From: Bacteroides sp. | GTDB lineage: Bacteria; Bacteroidota; Bacteroidia; Bacteroidales; Muribaculaceae | Direction: 5' to 3' | Length of the DNA: 64,000 nucleotides | NCBI GenBank assembly: GCA_014803765.1 | Contig: JAAVBC010000028.1 | Location: 1-64,000, forward strand | Shown: piece by piece, positions 49,338 to 59,120 of the stretch | Position numbering within the stretch: the stretch's first letter is position 1 | How the letters are laid out: every line of letters begins with the position of its first letter | Translations under genes and position numbers: made by a program | Notes under the pieces: model-generated | What the model was told of the DNA's origin: nothing | Database searches by the model: none | Seen by the model: only the letters and a program-made list of their open reading frames with translations

Positions 49338-49619
49338 ATGGCAAATAATAATGTATTAAAATCAAAAGGATTTGCATGGCTCGCATTCGGGGTCGTCATA
49401 TTGATATTGGTGTGCACATTCACTATGCGCACTGTGTGGTGGAGTTTCATTGATATCTTTTTTATGTTTATGGCTGCCTTTATCAATCTGGTAGCTGTGA
49501 CGGTTAAAAATATTAACCCCCAGGTAGCCGCTAAGTTAAATAGGATAACTCTTGTGATGCTCGTCTGCTGGGTGTTATCTCTTATCGGCGAGTGGATAGC
49601 CTTTGAGTGCTTGATCTGA
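49338..49619 (+). CDS. Small membrane protein (93 aa)
   Basis: Three hydrophobic segments. Confidence 0.6.
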   Translation: MANNNVLKSKGFAWLAFGVVILILVCTFTMRTVWWSFIDIFFMFMAAFINLVAVTVKNINPQVAAKLNRITLVMLVCWVLSLIGEWIAFECLI

Positions 49620-49652
49620 GAAACTTTATTCGGACAACTTAATTATTCAACT

Positions 49653-49697
49653 AATAAGAAAGCAGCGGCGTAGGATATACGTCGCTGCTTGCTTATT
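49653..49697 (-). terminator. Terminator of mdh
   Basis: aataagaaagcagcggcg...gtcgctgcttgcttatt. Confidence 0.7.
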
Positions 49698-49716
49698 TAG
49701 AGTTTGTCAATGCTGA

Positions 49717-50646
49717 TTAGCAGGGGAGAGCTGCATTAGTCTTGTGGACAGCCTCAGCGCTCTTCTTGAAGAGTTCTTTTTCTTCTTCGTTGAGGTCGAG
49801 TTCGATGATCTTCTCGATACCACCCTTGCCAAGTACGCAGGGAACGCCGATGCAAAGATCCTTTTCGCCATATTCACCTTCGAGAAGTGCGGAGCAGGGG
49901 ATGATAGCTTTCTGGTCGTGGAGTACAGCTTCAACGATTTCAGCTGCAGCTGCACCGGGAGCATACCATGCAGAAGTGCCGAGAAGCTTAGTAAGAGTAG
50001 CGCCGCCTACCATTGTGTCAGTTGCAACCTTGTCAAGAGTCTCAGCGGGGAGCAGAGTGCTTACGGGCACACCGCGGAGAGCTGCAAAGCGCTTCATGGG
50101 AATCATTGTAGTGTCACCATGACCACCGATTACGAAGCCTTCCACCTCATTCGGGTTAGCACCGAGAGCCTGGCTGAGATAATATTTGAAGCGGCTGCTG
50201 TCGAGCGCACCACCCATACCGATAATGCGGTTCTTGGGCAGACCTGACACTTTGTGGATAAGGTAGGTCATAGTGTCCATGGGGTTGGATACGCAGATGA
50301 TGATAGCGTTGGGGCTATATTTGAGAAGATTTTCAGTAACTGACTTAACGATACCTGCGTTCACGCCGATAAGTTCCTCGCGAGTCATACCGGGTTTGCG
50401 GGGGATACCGGAAGTGATAACTACTACGTCGCTGTCGCGTGTAGCCTCGTAATCGTTAGTCACGCCGATGATGCGGGTGTTCATATCGAGCAGATTTGCG
50501 GTCTGCATCATATCCATTGCCTTACCCTCGGAAACACCTTCCTTGATGTCGAGCATTACAACTTCGTCTGCAACTTCGCGCAGAGCGATTACATTCACTG
50601 CAGTAGCGCCTACGTTACCGGCGCCGACAACTGTTACTTTTGACAT
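49717..50646 (-). CDS. mdh: Malate dehydrogenase
   Basis: VTVVGAGNVGATAVNVIA, VISGIPRKPGMTR-type motif, GGHGDTTMIP. Confidence 0.94.
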   Translation of the reverse strand: MSKVTVVGAGNVGATAVNVIALREVADEVVMLDIKEGVSEGKAMDMMQTANLLDMNTRIIGVTNDYEATRDSDVVVITSGIPRKPGMTREELIGVNAGIVKSVTENLLKYSPNAIIICVSNPMDTMTYLIHKVSGLPKNRIIGMGGALDSSRFKYYLSQALGANPNEVEGFVIGGHGDTTMIPMKRFAALRGVPVSTLLPAETLDKVATDTMVGGATLTKLLGTSAWYAPGAAAAEIVEAVLHDQKAIIPCSALLEGEYGEKDLCIGVPCVLGKGGIEKIIELDLNEEEKELFKKSAEAVHKTNAALPC

Positions 50647-50782
50647 GGTTATTGATTTAAATAATTAGATATAATGTTTTAGAATTGTCTGAGGAAACAT
50701 CCCGCCGACGGGTTATGTCACTTACCTCAAGGGATCGAAAAATGAGCCTTAGAGATATATCTGCAAATTTAGGAAAAAAATA

Positions 50783-51391
50783 TCAGTCAAGCAAACCCTT
50801 TCCCTGACGTATTAGGAAAGGATTTGAAGAATCCGAGCAATCGAGCACGGTCGTAAACTCATTTCCTCCATCACCCCCGTCGACGAAGAGCCCAATACCA
50901 TCGGGTTCGTAATGTTCGGCAATCAATTCAGGTTCTCTCGCGTGATCATCATCGTTAAATTCAATTGAAGTGCAGAGAATAGGATGACCCAGTTCCTTAG
51001 CCACTTCTCTTGCCGTGAGATTGTCGGGGATACGGATTCCAACTGCCTTCCTACCCTTGAAAGCCTTCGGGAGCGTACGGGCTGCCTTGAAAATCATTGT
51101 GAAAGCCCCGGGTGTATAATCTTTCAGCAGCTTATATCCCGGATTATCAATGACGGCATACTCCGCAGCCATCGACATGTCCGCACATATTATTGAAAGT
51201 TCATTCTTTTCCGGATTCAATCCTTTGATGCGGCATAGTTCATTTATCGCTTTAGGATTGAGCGCATCGCAGGAAAGTGCATACACGGAATCTGTCGGGA
51301 GAATCACAATCTCACCCTCTCTAAAAGAGTCGGCGATTTCGCGTACCTGCTTATCCGAAGGAGAATCATTCCAGATTTTTATATTTTTCAT
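50783..51391 (-). CDS. L-threonylcarbamoyladenylate synthase (Sua5/YciO/YrdC)
   Basis: GEIVILPTDSVYALSCDALNPKAI; ...KAVGIRIPDN. Confidence 0.92.
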   Translation of the reverse strand: MKNIKIWNDSPSDKQVREIADSFREGEIVILPTDSVYALSCDALNPKAINELCRIKGLNPEKNELSIICADMSMAAEYAVIDNPGYKLLKDYTPGAFTMIFKAARTLPKAFKGRKAVGIRIPDNLTAREVAKELGHPILCTSIEFNDDDHAREPELIAEHYEPDGIGLFVDGGDGGNEFTTVLDCSDSSNPFLIRQGKGLLD

Positions 51392-51394
51392 TGT

Positions 51395-52312
51395 TTAAGG
51401 ATGTTCGACACTCTCCGCGTGGGAGAGATTGTGGATTTTGGAATTATGTCGCATCAATTGCCAGGAATTGATGATATTTTGCCAGGCTATGTAGGCTGCA
51501 GGGGCAATGGACGCAATTGGGTTCATATATGCAAGTGCAAGCCAGACGGCAAGCACTGTGTTTTTCTGCATCAGCGATTGTCCGCCACTGACAGGGTCTG
51601 AATAGCGCCTGCCGTAGATTCTGCCTATTCTGAATTGAATAAGGCATGCTCCCAATGCACCCAGACAAAGCCAAATCATTGTGAAAGTATTAGCGGGAGT
51701 CCAGCGCTGAATTGCGAAGCTTACGCAGCTGCCTACTATTATGAACAGGGCGATTGCCCACATATAGAAAGAAAGCTGTTGCAGTCCGACAATTTTCGAA
51801 TGAAGTTTCGGAAGGAGATAGCGGAAAATCATCGCCAATGCCAAAGGTCCGAGAAGCAATGGAGCTATCTGCGATAGAATCATAAGAAAAGACCGCGTGA
51901 AAGTCATATCCTTATTATCCCCGATATACGCCAATACCAACGGACCGACTGCCGCTACAAAAAGATTGCATATCAGCGAATAAGTAGCCACTTTGGAAAT
52001 ATTACCTCCCAACATGGAAGTAATGACCGGGGCAGCCGTCGCAGTCGGAACAAATATGCAGATGAAGACTCCTTCGGCAATAGTGTGATTCCAAAAGGAG
52101 AGCAGAATGTATGCAATGGCGCTCAGACTCATCTGAATCAATAACAGAATCCCCTCCTCTTTTGTCAGTTTGAAATCGCTTATTCGAAGTTTGCAATAAG
52201 TGATGAAAAGCATTGCAAAAATCAGATAGGGTGAAAGAAATGTCAGATACCCCATCCACGGATAAAATATAGCTCCTCCAATTAGAGCAATAGGGAGCAT
52301 CGCATTCTTCAT
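51395..52312 (-). CDS. Bile acid:sodium symporter (BASS) family transporter
   Basis: Multi-TM; PTATAAPVITSMLGGNISKVATYSLICNL. Confidence 0.75.
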   Translation of the reverse strand: MKNAMLPIALIGGAIFYPWMGYLTFLSPYLIFAMLFITYCKLRISDFKLTKEEGILLLIQMSLSAIAYILLSFWNHTIAEGVFICIFVPTATAAPVITSMLGGNISKVATYSLICNLFVAAVGPLVLAYIGDNKDMTFTRSFLMILSQIAPLLLGPLALAMIFRYLLPKLHSKIVGLQQLSFYMWAIALFIIVGSCVSFAIQRWTPANTFTMIWLCLGALGACLIQFRIGRIYGRRYSDPVSGGQSLMQKNTVLAVWLALAYMNPIASIAPAAYIAWQNIINSWQLMRHNSKIHNLSHAESVEHP

Positions 52313-52313
52313 G

Positions 52314-53009
52314 TTATTCGCCGATCTTACTTAAAATTATATCAAGAGCATTGAAAGTCTTTTCAGGAGCCTCACTCCAGAAATTCTTATATTGGGAGAT
52401 ATTCTCCGCTTCTCCGGGTGTGTCACTGACCACCCGGATAATGTTGAACTCCACGCCCTCGGAGACGCAAGCCTGTGCAATGGCAGCCGATTCCATATCC
52501 ACGGCTACGGCATCAGGGAGAACCTCATGTATTCTCTTAATCTCCTCAGCCTTTGATACGAAGATATCGCCTGTTGCAATTACGCCGTAGGATATTCCGC
52601 TTTCGGGACCCTCCCCGAGATAGCGTTTGGCAATCTCAATTGTATGTCGGCAGGGGAGGAAGAAAAGATCATAACCGTCGGCAGCGCCCGGGATTGTGCC
52701 CGGTCCGCACCAGACATCGTGGTATGCAACTTTCCCTGCGATCAGCAGATCTCCGATTTTAAGTCCACCCGCTCCTCCTGCAACTCCGGAATTGATCACG
52801 AGGTCAGGACGAAATCCGCGGATAATGGCGAGTGTATTGAGGGCAGCGTTCACTTTCCCGATTCCGCACTTCGCCAGAATCACCTCATGGCGATGGATAA
52901 ATCCATGAAGGACTTCACGATTATCGATGATGATTGACTCGTAGGATTCCAATATATTTTTGAGTAGGGCGATTTCCTTGTCCATCGCCGCCAGAATAGC
53001 TATTTTCAT
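52314..53009 (-). CDS. mtnN: 5'-methylthioadenosine/S-adenosylhomocysteine nucleosidase
   Basis: MKIAILAAMDKEIALLKN; INSGVAGGAGGLKIGDLLIA; AVDMESAAIAQ. Confidence 0.93.
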   Translation of the reverse strand: MKIAILAAMDKEIALLKNILESYESIIIDNREVLHGFIHRHEVILAKCGIGKVNAALNTLAIIRGFRPDLVINSGVAGGAGGLKIGDLLIAGKVAYHDVWCGPGTIPGAADGYDLFFLPCRHTIEIAKRYLGEGPESGISYGVIATGDIFVSKAEEIKRIHEVLPDAVAVDMESAAIAQACVSEGVEFNIIRVVSDTPGEAENISQYKNFWSEAPEKTFNALDIILSKIGE

Positions 53010-53032
53010 TACTTTTAAATTAAAAATATGAA

Positions 53033-53230
53033 TTATTGATGACACCCCTTAGGCTCTTCCTTTTCAGCATTCGGGGAGGTCTTTTTAAAATCATGGCAGG
53101 TTTGCCACAGCGAGCAGCCGCAGCAGCTCCCTTTCTTGTTTTTCTTGCGTGTCATTCCCCACACCATTCTTCCAAGTGCGAGCAGGATGATGACCGCGAC
53201 TACGATATATTGCCATAAATAATTCTCCAT
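53033..53230 (-). CDS. FeoB-associated Cys-rich membrane protein-like small protein
   Basis: Single TM followed by KKGSCCGCSLWQTCHDF. Confidence 0.75.
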   Translation of the reverse strand: MENYLWQYIVVAVIILLALGRMVWGMTRKKNKKGSCCGCSLWQTCHDFKKTSPNAEKEEPKGCHQ

Positions 53231-53235
53231 AATTA

Positions 53236-55059
53236 CTAAATTTTAACGTTGGAATTATCACGAAGCACATTGAGAGTTATTTCTCCTATCATGCTCTTAA
53301 TCTGACTGATAAACTCGGCGGCGGAATATTCCTGCCGCTCAATGCGCCGGAGGCGGTTTTCCCAGATTCCGGTCAGTTCAGCGCTTTTGAGTAATTCCTC
53401 CTTAATAAGGTCGATCAGGTCTATTCCCGCTTTAGTCGCGTGGATAGCCTTACGCTTTTTTTCGATATATCCCCGTTTATAGAGGACTTCAATGATAGCA
53501 GCGCGTGTGGAGGGTCTGCCTATTCCATTTGCCTTGAGAGCCTCGCGCAAGTCTTCATCCTCCACCTGCGAACCGGCGGTCTCCATAGCCTTCAGCAGAG
53601 TACCCTCAGTATAATACTTCGGTGGTTGCGTCGTCTTCTTGGCAAGAGAGGGTCGGTGCGGACCGGTCTCTCCCTTTGTAAATACAGGCATTTCCCCGGA
53701 AGTGTTTTCTCCTTCCGAAGCCGCAGAAGAATTGTCGTCGGCGGCATCAGCCGGATTCTCTTTCGGCTCCTTAGCATAGACCGCCTTCCATCCCGGATCG
53801 AGAATCACCTTTCCGGTAGCCTTGAATTTAGTCTTATCTACGATCCCCATGACGACTGTCTGTTCAAACGAGCAGTCGTTATAGAAAACCGATATGAAGC
53901 GCTTTGCGACGAGATCAAATACTTTCCTCTCCCTATCAGACAGATTTGAGGGAAGAGGCTGACCTGTCGGAATAATAGCATGGTGGTCGGTCACTTTCGA
54001 GTTATCGAACACCTTCTTGCTCTTTTTCAGCTTTCTGCCTTTCAGAGGGTCTATAAGAGCCTGATAATCTTGCAGACTGATGAGAATCTTACCACACTTC
54101 GGATAGATATCATCCGTCAGATATGTCGTATCCACGCGGGGATACGTAGTCACCTTCTTTTCATAGAGGCTCTGAATAGTCTTCAGAGTGTCATCAGCGC
54201 TATACCCGTATTTCTTGTTTGCCTCAACCTGAAGGGCAGTAAGGTCAAAGAGTCGCGGAGGAGCTTCAGTGCCTTTCTTCTTTGTAATGTCAGTGACAGT
54301 AAAGGGGAGATCCTTTAGTTTTTCGACGAGTTCCTCACCCTTCTCCTTCGTCTCGAAATTCTTGATCTGCGCCGTGAAAGTGACATTGCGGAAGAGAGTG
54401 CGAAGTTCCCAGGAATCTTTAGGCACAAAATTTTCAATCTCCTTCTGGCGATTGACGATCAGAGCCAAAGTCGGGGTCTGAACTCTGCCGACAGAGAGTA
54501 TCTGCCCGCGCTCGCTTCGATATTTGAGTGTGTAAAGTCGGGTGGCGTTCATCCCGAGCACCCAGTCGCCGATGGCTCTGCAGAGTCCGGCTTCATAGAG
54601 AGGCTGCATGTCCGCCTGAGGACGAAGGTTCTTGAATCCCTCTCGTATAGCCTCGTCAGTAAGAGAAGAAATCCATAGGCGTTTCACCGGGATATGGCAT
54701 TTCGCCTTCTGCATGACCCATCGCTGAATCAGTTCACCCTCCTGCCCGGCATCACCGCAGTTGATAATTTCTGAAGCGGAAGCTATCAGCGTCTCTATCA
54801 CTTTAAACTGATGCTCAATCGACTTCTGAGGAATAATCTTTATACCGAAGCGGGGGGGAATCATCGGCAGGGAACTCAGCGACCAATGCTTCCATGCGAG
54901 GGTATAGTCAGCAGGTTCCTTGAGGGTACAGAGATGACCGAAAGTCCAGGTCACCTGATAGCCGTTGCCCTCATAAAAGCCATCGCGGCGTGTCGAAGCG
55001 CCTACGATTTTAGCAATATCCGCTCCGACACTCGGTTTCTCGGTAATGCATAGAATCAT
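53236..55059 (-). CDS. topB: DNA topoisomerase III
   Basis: MILCITEKPSVGADIAKIVGA; NCGDAGQEGELIQRWV; TTYPRVDTTYLTDD. Confidence 0.96.
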   Translation of the reverse strand: MILCITEKPSVGADIAKIVGASTRRDGFYEGNGYQVTWTFGHLCTLKEPADYTLAWKHWSLSSLPMIPPRFGIKIIPQKSIEHQFKVIETLIASASEIINCGDAGQEGELIQRWVMQKAKCHIPVKRLWISSLTDEAIREGFKNLRPQADMQPLYEAGLCRAIGDWVLGMNATRLYTLKYRSERGQILSVGRVQTPTLALIVNRQKEIENFVPKDSWELRTLFRNVTFTAQIKNFETKEKGEELVEKLKDLPFTVTDITKKKGTEAPPRLFDLTALQVEANKKYGYSADDTLKTIQSLYEKKVTTYPRVDTTYLTDDIYPKCGKILISLQDYQALIDPLKGRKLKKSKKVFDNSKVTDHHAIIPTGQPLPSNLSDRERKVFDLVAKRFISVFYNDCSFEQTVVMGIVDKTKFKATGKVILDPGWKAVYAKEPKENPADAADDNSSAASEGENTSGEMPVFTKGETGPHRPSLAKKTTQPPKYYTEGTLLKAMETAGSQVEDEDLREALKANGIGRPSTRAAIIEVLYKRGYIEKKRKAIHATKAGIDLIDLIKEELLKSAELTGIWENRLRRIERQEYSAAEFISQIKSMIGEITLNVLRDNSNVKI

Positions 55060-55841
55060 AGTCCTTTAGCCTTGGCTTCATTCCAGATTTCATCCATCTG
55101 TTGCAGTGTCATCTCCTTGAGATTCAATCCTCTGTCCTTGCACGCCTGCTCAAGATAATTGAATCTGGCGATAAACTTTTTGTTAGTGCGTTCGAGAGCA
55201 TTCTCCGGGTTAACGCCATACAGCCGGGCGGCATTGACGACGGCAAAGAGCAGATCGCCGAATTCAGCCTCAGTGGCATCCTTGTCTCCCTTATTGATTT
55301 CCTCACGCACTTCAGTCATTTCCTCCTCCACTTTCTCCCAGACTTGAGAAGCATCTTCCCAATCGAACCCTACATTGCGCACCTTCTCCTGGATTCGATT
55401 AGCCTTAATAAGCGCAGGAAGAGCTGAGGGAACTCCTCCGAGCACTGTCTTATTCCCCCCTTTCTCCTTAAGCTTGATCTGCTCCCAGTTCTCAAGCACC
55501 TGCTCGGTTGAATCGACCGCAACATCGCCAAACACATGAGGATGGCGGAAGATTAATTTATCGCAGAGGGCATTGCAGACATCAGCGATATCAAACTGAT
55601 TCTTCTCATCGGCGATTTTAGAATAAAAAGCAATGTGGAGAAGAACATCGCCCAGTTCCTTGCGAATATTATCGGCGTCATTAAGTGAGAGGGCTTCAGC
55701 GAGCTCGAAAGTCTCCTCAATTGTATTGGGACGCAGAGATTCATTAGTCTGCTTAGCATCCCAAGGGCATTTCACTCTAAGTTCATCCAGAATGTCGAGC
55801 ATTCTTCCGAATGCCTCCAGTTTTTCTTCTCTTGTATGCAT
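55056..55841 (-). CDS. mazG: Nucleoside triphosphate pyrophosphohydrolase
   Basis: LRVKCPWDAKQTNESLRPNTIEETFELAEAL; ATGA overlap with topB. Confidence 0.95.
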   Translation of the reverse strand: MHTREEKLEAFGRMLDILDELRVKCPWDAKQTNESLRPNTIEETFELAEALSLNDADNIRKELGDVLLHIAFYSKIADEKNQFDIADVCNALCDKLIFRHPHVFGDVAVDSTEQVLENWEQIKLKEKGGNKTVLGGVPSALPALIKANRIQEKVRNVGFDWEDASQVWEKVEEEMTEVREEINKGDKDATEAEFGDLLFAVVNAARLYGVNPENALERTNKKFIARFNYLEQACKDRGLNLKEMTLQQMDEIWNEAKAKGL

Positions 55842-55982
55842 AATCTATCGTTATATCCTTTGCCGAGGGTCTAAATTACAATTTTCAATGGCAAAATTAA
55901 GCAAAAAATATCGAAAATTGCAAATAAACCGCTATCTTTGTGAGTTGAAACCAACGAAAGAAAGGAGAAATCATCAATATCT

Positions 55983-57026
55983 ATGAATAAGATGCTGGAT
56001 TCCGCTATGACGGATAGATTCAGAAAAATGATAGAAGAGAGCGAGAGTATCGTCTTGACTTGCCATGTGCGTCCCGACGGGGATGCTATAGGAAGCACAT
56101 TGGGAATGATGCATCTGCTCCATAGTCTGGGCAAGCGGGCAGTGGTCGTTGTCCCTGACATGCCTCCGCGTACACTCAACTTTCTTCCGGGTATCCGCAG
56201 CATAACGGTCTATACAAAGCATGAGGATTATTCCCGGCGATTGATGGAGGAAGCGGACCTGATAATATGTTGCGATTTCAACAAGCCTTCACGTCAGGAT
56301 CATCTTGGTCCGGTGACTCAGGCTGCTGCCGCCAAGAAGGTACTCGTCGACCATCATCAGTTTCCCGATGACTTCTGCGATCTCTCCTTCTCATATCCCG
56401 ATATGTCAAGCACGTGTGAATTGATGTTCCGCATCATTTGTGCAATGGGATTTTATCCTCAGCTCGACCTCAATTCGGCGATATGCCTGACCACGGGTCT
56501 GATTACAGACACGCGAAATCTCAGCGTCAATTGCAAGAATCCGGATATCTATGAGGTCTTGATGAAACTTCTTGAAAAGGGTGTTGATAAGACCCGTATC
56601 GTTAAGGAAGCTCTCATGACACAATCGCTCTCCTCTCTCCGCCTTCAGAGCTATGCTATATCGGAGAAGATGGAGATATTCCGCGATCTCCATGGCGCCG
56701 TGACGACACTTGATATGGAAGAGCTGAAACGCTTCGGTTATGAGCGTGGCGACACGGAAGGACTAGTGAACATGCCTCTCAATGTGCGCGGCATAGTCTT
56801 CTCCTTCTTTTTAAGAGAGGATGAGGATTGCGTCAAAGTATCAGCGAGGAGCATAGAGAATTTTCCGGTCTCAAAGATATGTGAGGACCTCTTCGGCGGG
56901 GGCGGACATCTGATGGCAGCCGGTGCGGAATTCAGAGGCTCACTTGAAGAATGTCGCCGAATATTGGTTGAGGCGCTTCCCGCATATAGACAGTATCTTC
57001 CCACACGCCTCGAAAAGATTGAATAA
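55983..57026 (+). CDS. DHH family phosphoesterase (NrnA-like oligoribonuclease/PAP phosphatase)
   Basis: HVRPDGDAIGSTLG, VDHHQFPDDF, GGGGHLMAAGAEF. Confidence 0.93.
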   Translation: MNKMLDSAMTDRFRKMIEESESIVLTCHVRPDGDAIGSTLGMMHLLHSLGKRAVVVVPDMPPRTLNFLPGIRSITVYTKHEDYSRRLMEEADLIICCDFNKPSRQDHLGPVTQAAAAKKVLVDHHQFPDDFCDLSFSYPDMSSTCELMFRIICAMGFYPQLDLNSAICLTTGLITDTRNLSVNCKNPDIYEVLMKLLEKGVDKTRIVKEALMTQSLSSLRLQSYAISEKMEIFRDLHGAVTTLDMEELKRFGYERGDTEGLVNMPLNVRGIVFSFFLREDEDCVKVSARSIENFPVSKICEDLFGGGGHLMAAGAEFRGSLEECRRILVEALPAYRQYLPTRLEKIE

Positions 57027-57068
57027 GAGGCACCGGGCAGAATATTTAAATAGAGCAACTATAACGAA

Positions 57069-57644
57069 ATGAAACATACAAAACTATTCCTATTTACTCT
57101 TGCCGCAATGCTCATGGGCGTTATGGCATCATGTGATGACTCTGAAAGTTATTCTGATCTTCTCCGTGATGAGGAGAGGGCAACAAACTGGTTTCTTGCG
57201 CAGCAACGTGTAGAGACGTCGGTGCCTGCCGACAGTGTGTTTGAAATCGGGGCTGATGCACCCTTCTATCGAATGGACGAGGACGGCTATATCTACATGC
57301 AGGTCATTGATGCGGGAGATCCGGATATGCGTCCGGAAACAGGCGACAAGGTCTATTTCCGCTATAACCGCAAGAACCTCAAACTTATGTATGAAGGTGC
57401 AGATCCGGCATGGAGCGGAAATATGGATAATCTGACTGCCGCGGGCTTTACTGCATTCTTCAAGGGCAATACGCTCTATCCGAGTTCGACACAGTTCGGC
57501 ACCGGAATTCAGCTGCCTATGGATTATCTGGGATACTTTGCTGAAGTAAACCTCGTGTTGCGTTCCTACGAAGGCTTCCTGGAGGATCAAAGTCAGTGTA
57601 TCCCCTACATAATCAATGTGAAATATTACAAGGGAGAATATTAA
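57069..57644 (+). CDS. DUF4827-like lipoprotein
   Basis: Lipobox MGVMASC; Bacteroidales lipoprotein between DHH phosphoesterase and glmM; family name from memory. Confidence 0.6.
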   Translation: MKHTKLFLFTLAAMLMGVMASCDDSESYSDLLRDEERATNWFLAQQRVETSVPADSVFEIGADAPFYRMDEDGYIYMQVIDAGDPDMRPETGDKVYFRYNRKNLKLMYEGADPAWSGNMDNLTAAGFTAFFKGNTLYPSSTQFGTGIQLPMDYLGYFAEVNLVLRSYEGFLEDQSQCIPYIINVKYYKGEY

Positions 57645-57671
57645 GAAAAGGATAAAAATCAAGCAATCAAT

Positions 57672-59054
57672 ATGTCATTAATCAAATCTATATCCGGCAT
57701 CCGCGGCACAATCGGCGGACGTTCCGGCGAAGGACTCGGAGGAGTCGACATCGTGAAATTCACTGCTGCATACGCAGAGTTTATCAAACGCAGCAATCCC
57801 GGTAAGAAAGTAAAGATTGTAGTCGGAAGAGACGCGCGTCTTTCCGGCAAGATGGTGAGCCACCTCGTCTGCGGCACGCTTATGGCAATGGGTGCCGATG
57901 TCATAAATATCGGACTTGCTACTACTCCTACCACTGAGATTGCAGTGACAGAAGAGGGAGCACAGGGCGGTATTATTATCACTGCCTCACACAACCCCAC
58001 GCAGTGGAATGCCCTTAAGCTCCTCAACAGTCGTGGAGAATTCCTTAACGATGCCGAAGGGAAGGAGATTATTGCCATTGCGGAAAAAGAGGACTTTGAC
58101 TTTGCCGAGGTCTATGATCTGGGCTCGGAATATAAGAACGAGACTTATGATGAACGCCACATAGAGATGGTGCTCAATCTTCCCCTTGTCGATAAGGATG
58201 CCATTGCAAAGGCTGATTTCACGGTGGCGGTGGACGCTGTCAACTCAGTAGGCGGTGTAATTATCCCCAAACTTCTGAAAGCACTCGGAGTAAAGAATAT
58301 CATTGAACTTAACTGCGAACCTAACGGCAAGTTTGCACATACTCCCGAACCTATTCCCGAGAATCTCACTCAGATAGCCGGAGTGATGAAGGAAAGCAAT
58401 GCTGACTGCGGCATCGTGGTAGACCCGGATGTGGATCGACTGGCTCTCGTAATGGAAAACGGTGAGATGTTTGTAGAGGAATACACCCTCGTGGCTGTAG
58501 CGGATTATGTACTTTCTCACACTCCCGGTTCCACTGTCTCCAATCTCAGCTCATCCCGCGCGCTGCGTGATGTAACTCGCAATCATGGTTGCGAATATAA
58601 TGCGGCAGCAGTCGGAGAGGTGAATGTCGTCAGCAAGATGAAAGAGACAGGTGCTATCATCGGTGGTGAAGGCAATGGTGGGGTCATATATCCTGAACTT
58701 CACTATGGCAGAGACGCACTTGTAGGCGTGGCGCTTTTCCTTACCCTTCTTGCCAAATCCGGAAAGAAGATGACAGAACTTAAGGCGGGTTATCCTCCCT
58801 ACTTCATTGCCAAGAATAAGATTACCCTTACTCCCGACGTTGATGTCGATGCAGTCTTGAAGGCAGCCAAAGAGCACTTCAAGAATGAAGAAATCAATGA
58901 TATCGACGGCGTAAAAATTGACTTCGCTGATAGCTGGGTACATCTCCGCAAGTCAAATACAGAGCCAATCATACGCATCTATAGCGAGGCATCCACAATG
59001 GAGCGTGCCGAGGCTCTCGGAGAGGAGATGAAGCAATTGATCGCTAAGTTGTAA
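57672..59054 (+). CDS. glmM: Phosphoglucosamine mutase (phosphohexomutase family)
   Basis: SISGIRGTIGG; GGIIITASHNPTQWNALK; GGEGNGGVIYPELHYGRDAL. Confidence 0.9.
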   Translation: MSLIKSISGIRGTIGGRSGEGLGGVDIVKFTAAYAEFIKRSNPGKKVKIVVGRDARLSGKMVSHLVCGTLMAMGADVINIGLATTPTTEIAVTEEGAQGGIIITASHNPTQWNALKLLNSRGEFLNDAEGKEIIAIAEKEDFDFAEVYDLGSEYKNETYDERHIEMVLNLPLVDKDAIAKADFTVAVDAVNSVGGVIIPKLLKALGVKNIIELNCEPNGKFAHTPEPIPENLTQIAGVMKESNADCGIVVDPDVDRLALVMENGEMFVEEYTLVAVADYVLSHTPGSTVSNLSSSRALRDVTRNHGCEYNAAAVGEVNVVSKMKETGAIIGGEGNGGVIYPELHYGRDALVGVALFLTLLAKSGKKMTELKAGYPPYFIAKNKITLTPDVDVDAVLKAAKEHFKNEEINDIDGVKIDFADSWVHLRKSNTEPIIRIYSEASTMERAEALGEEMKQLIAKL

Positions 59055-59120
59055 AGCATGGGGGAAGATCTTCTTCCCTCCTAATCATAATCAGAAAATA
59101 ATCTGACATACAAGACTAAT

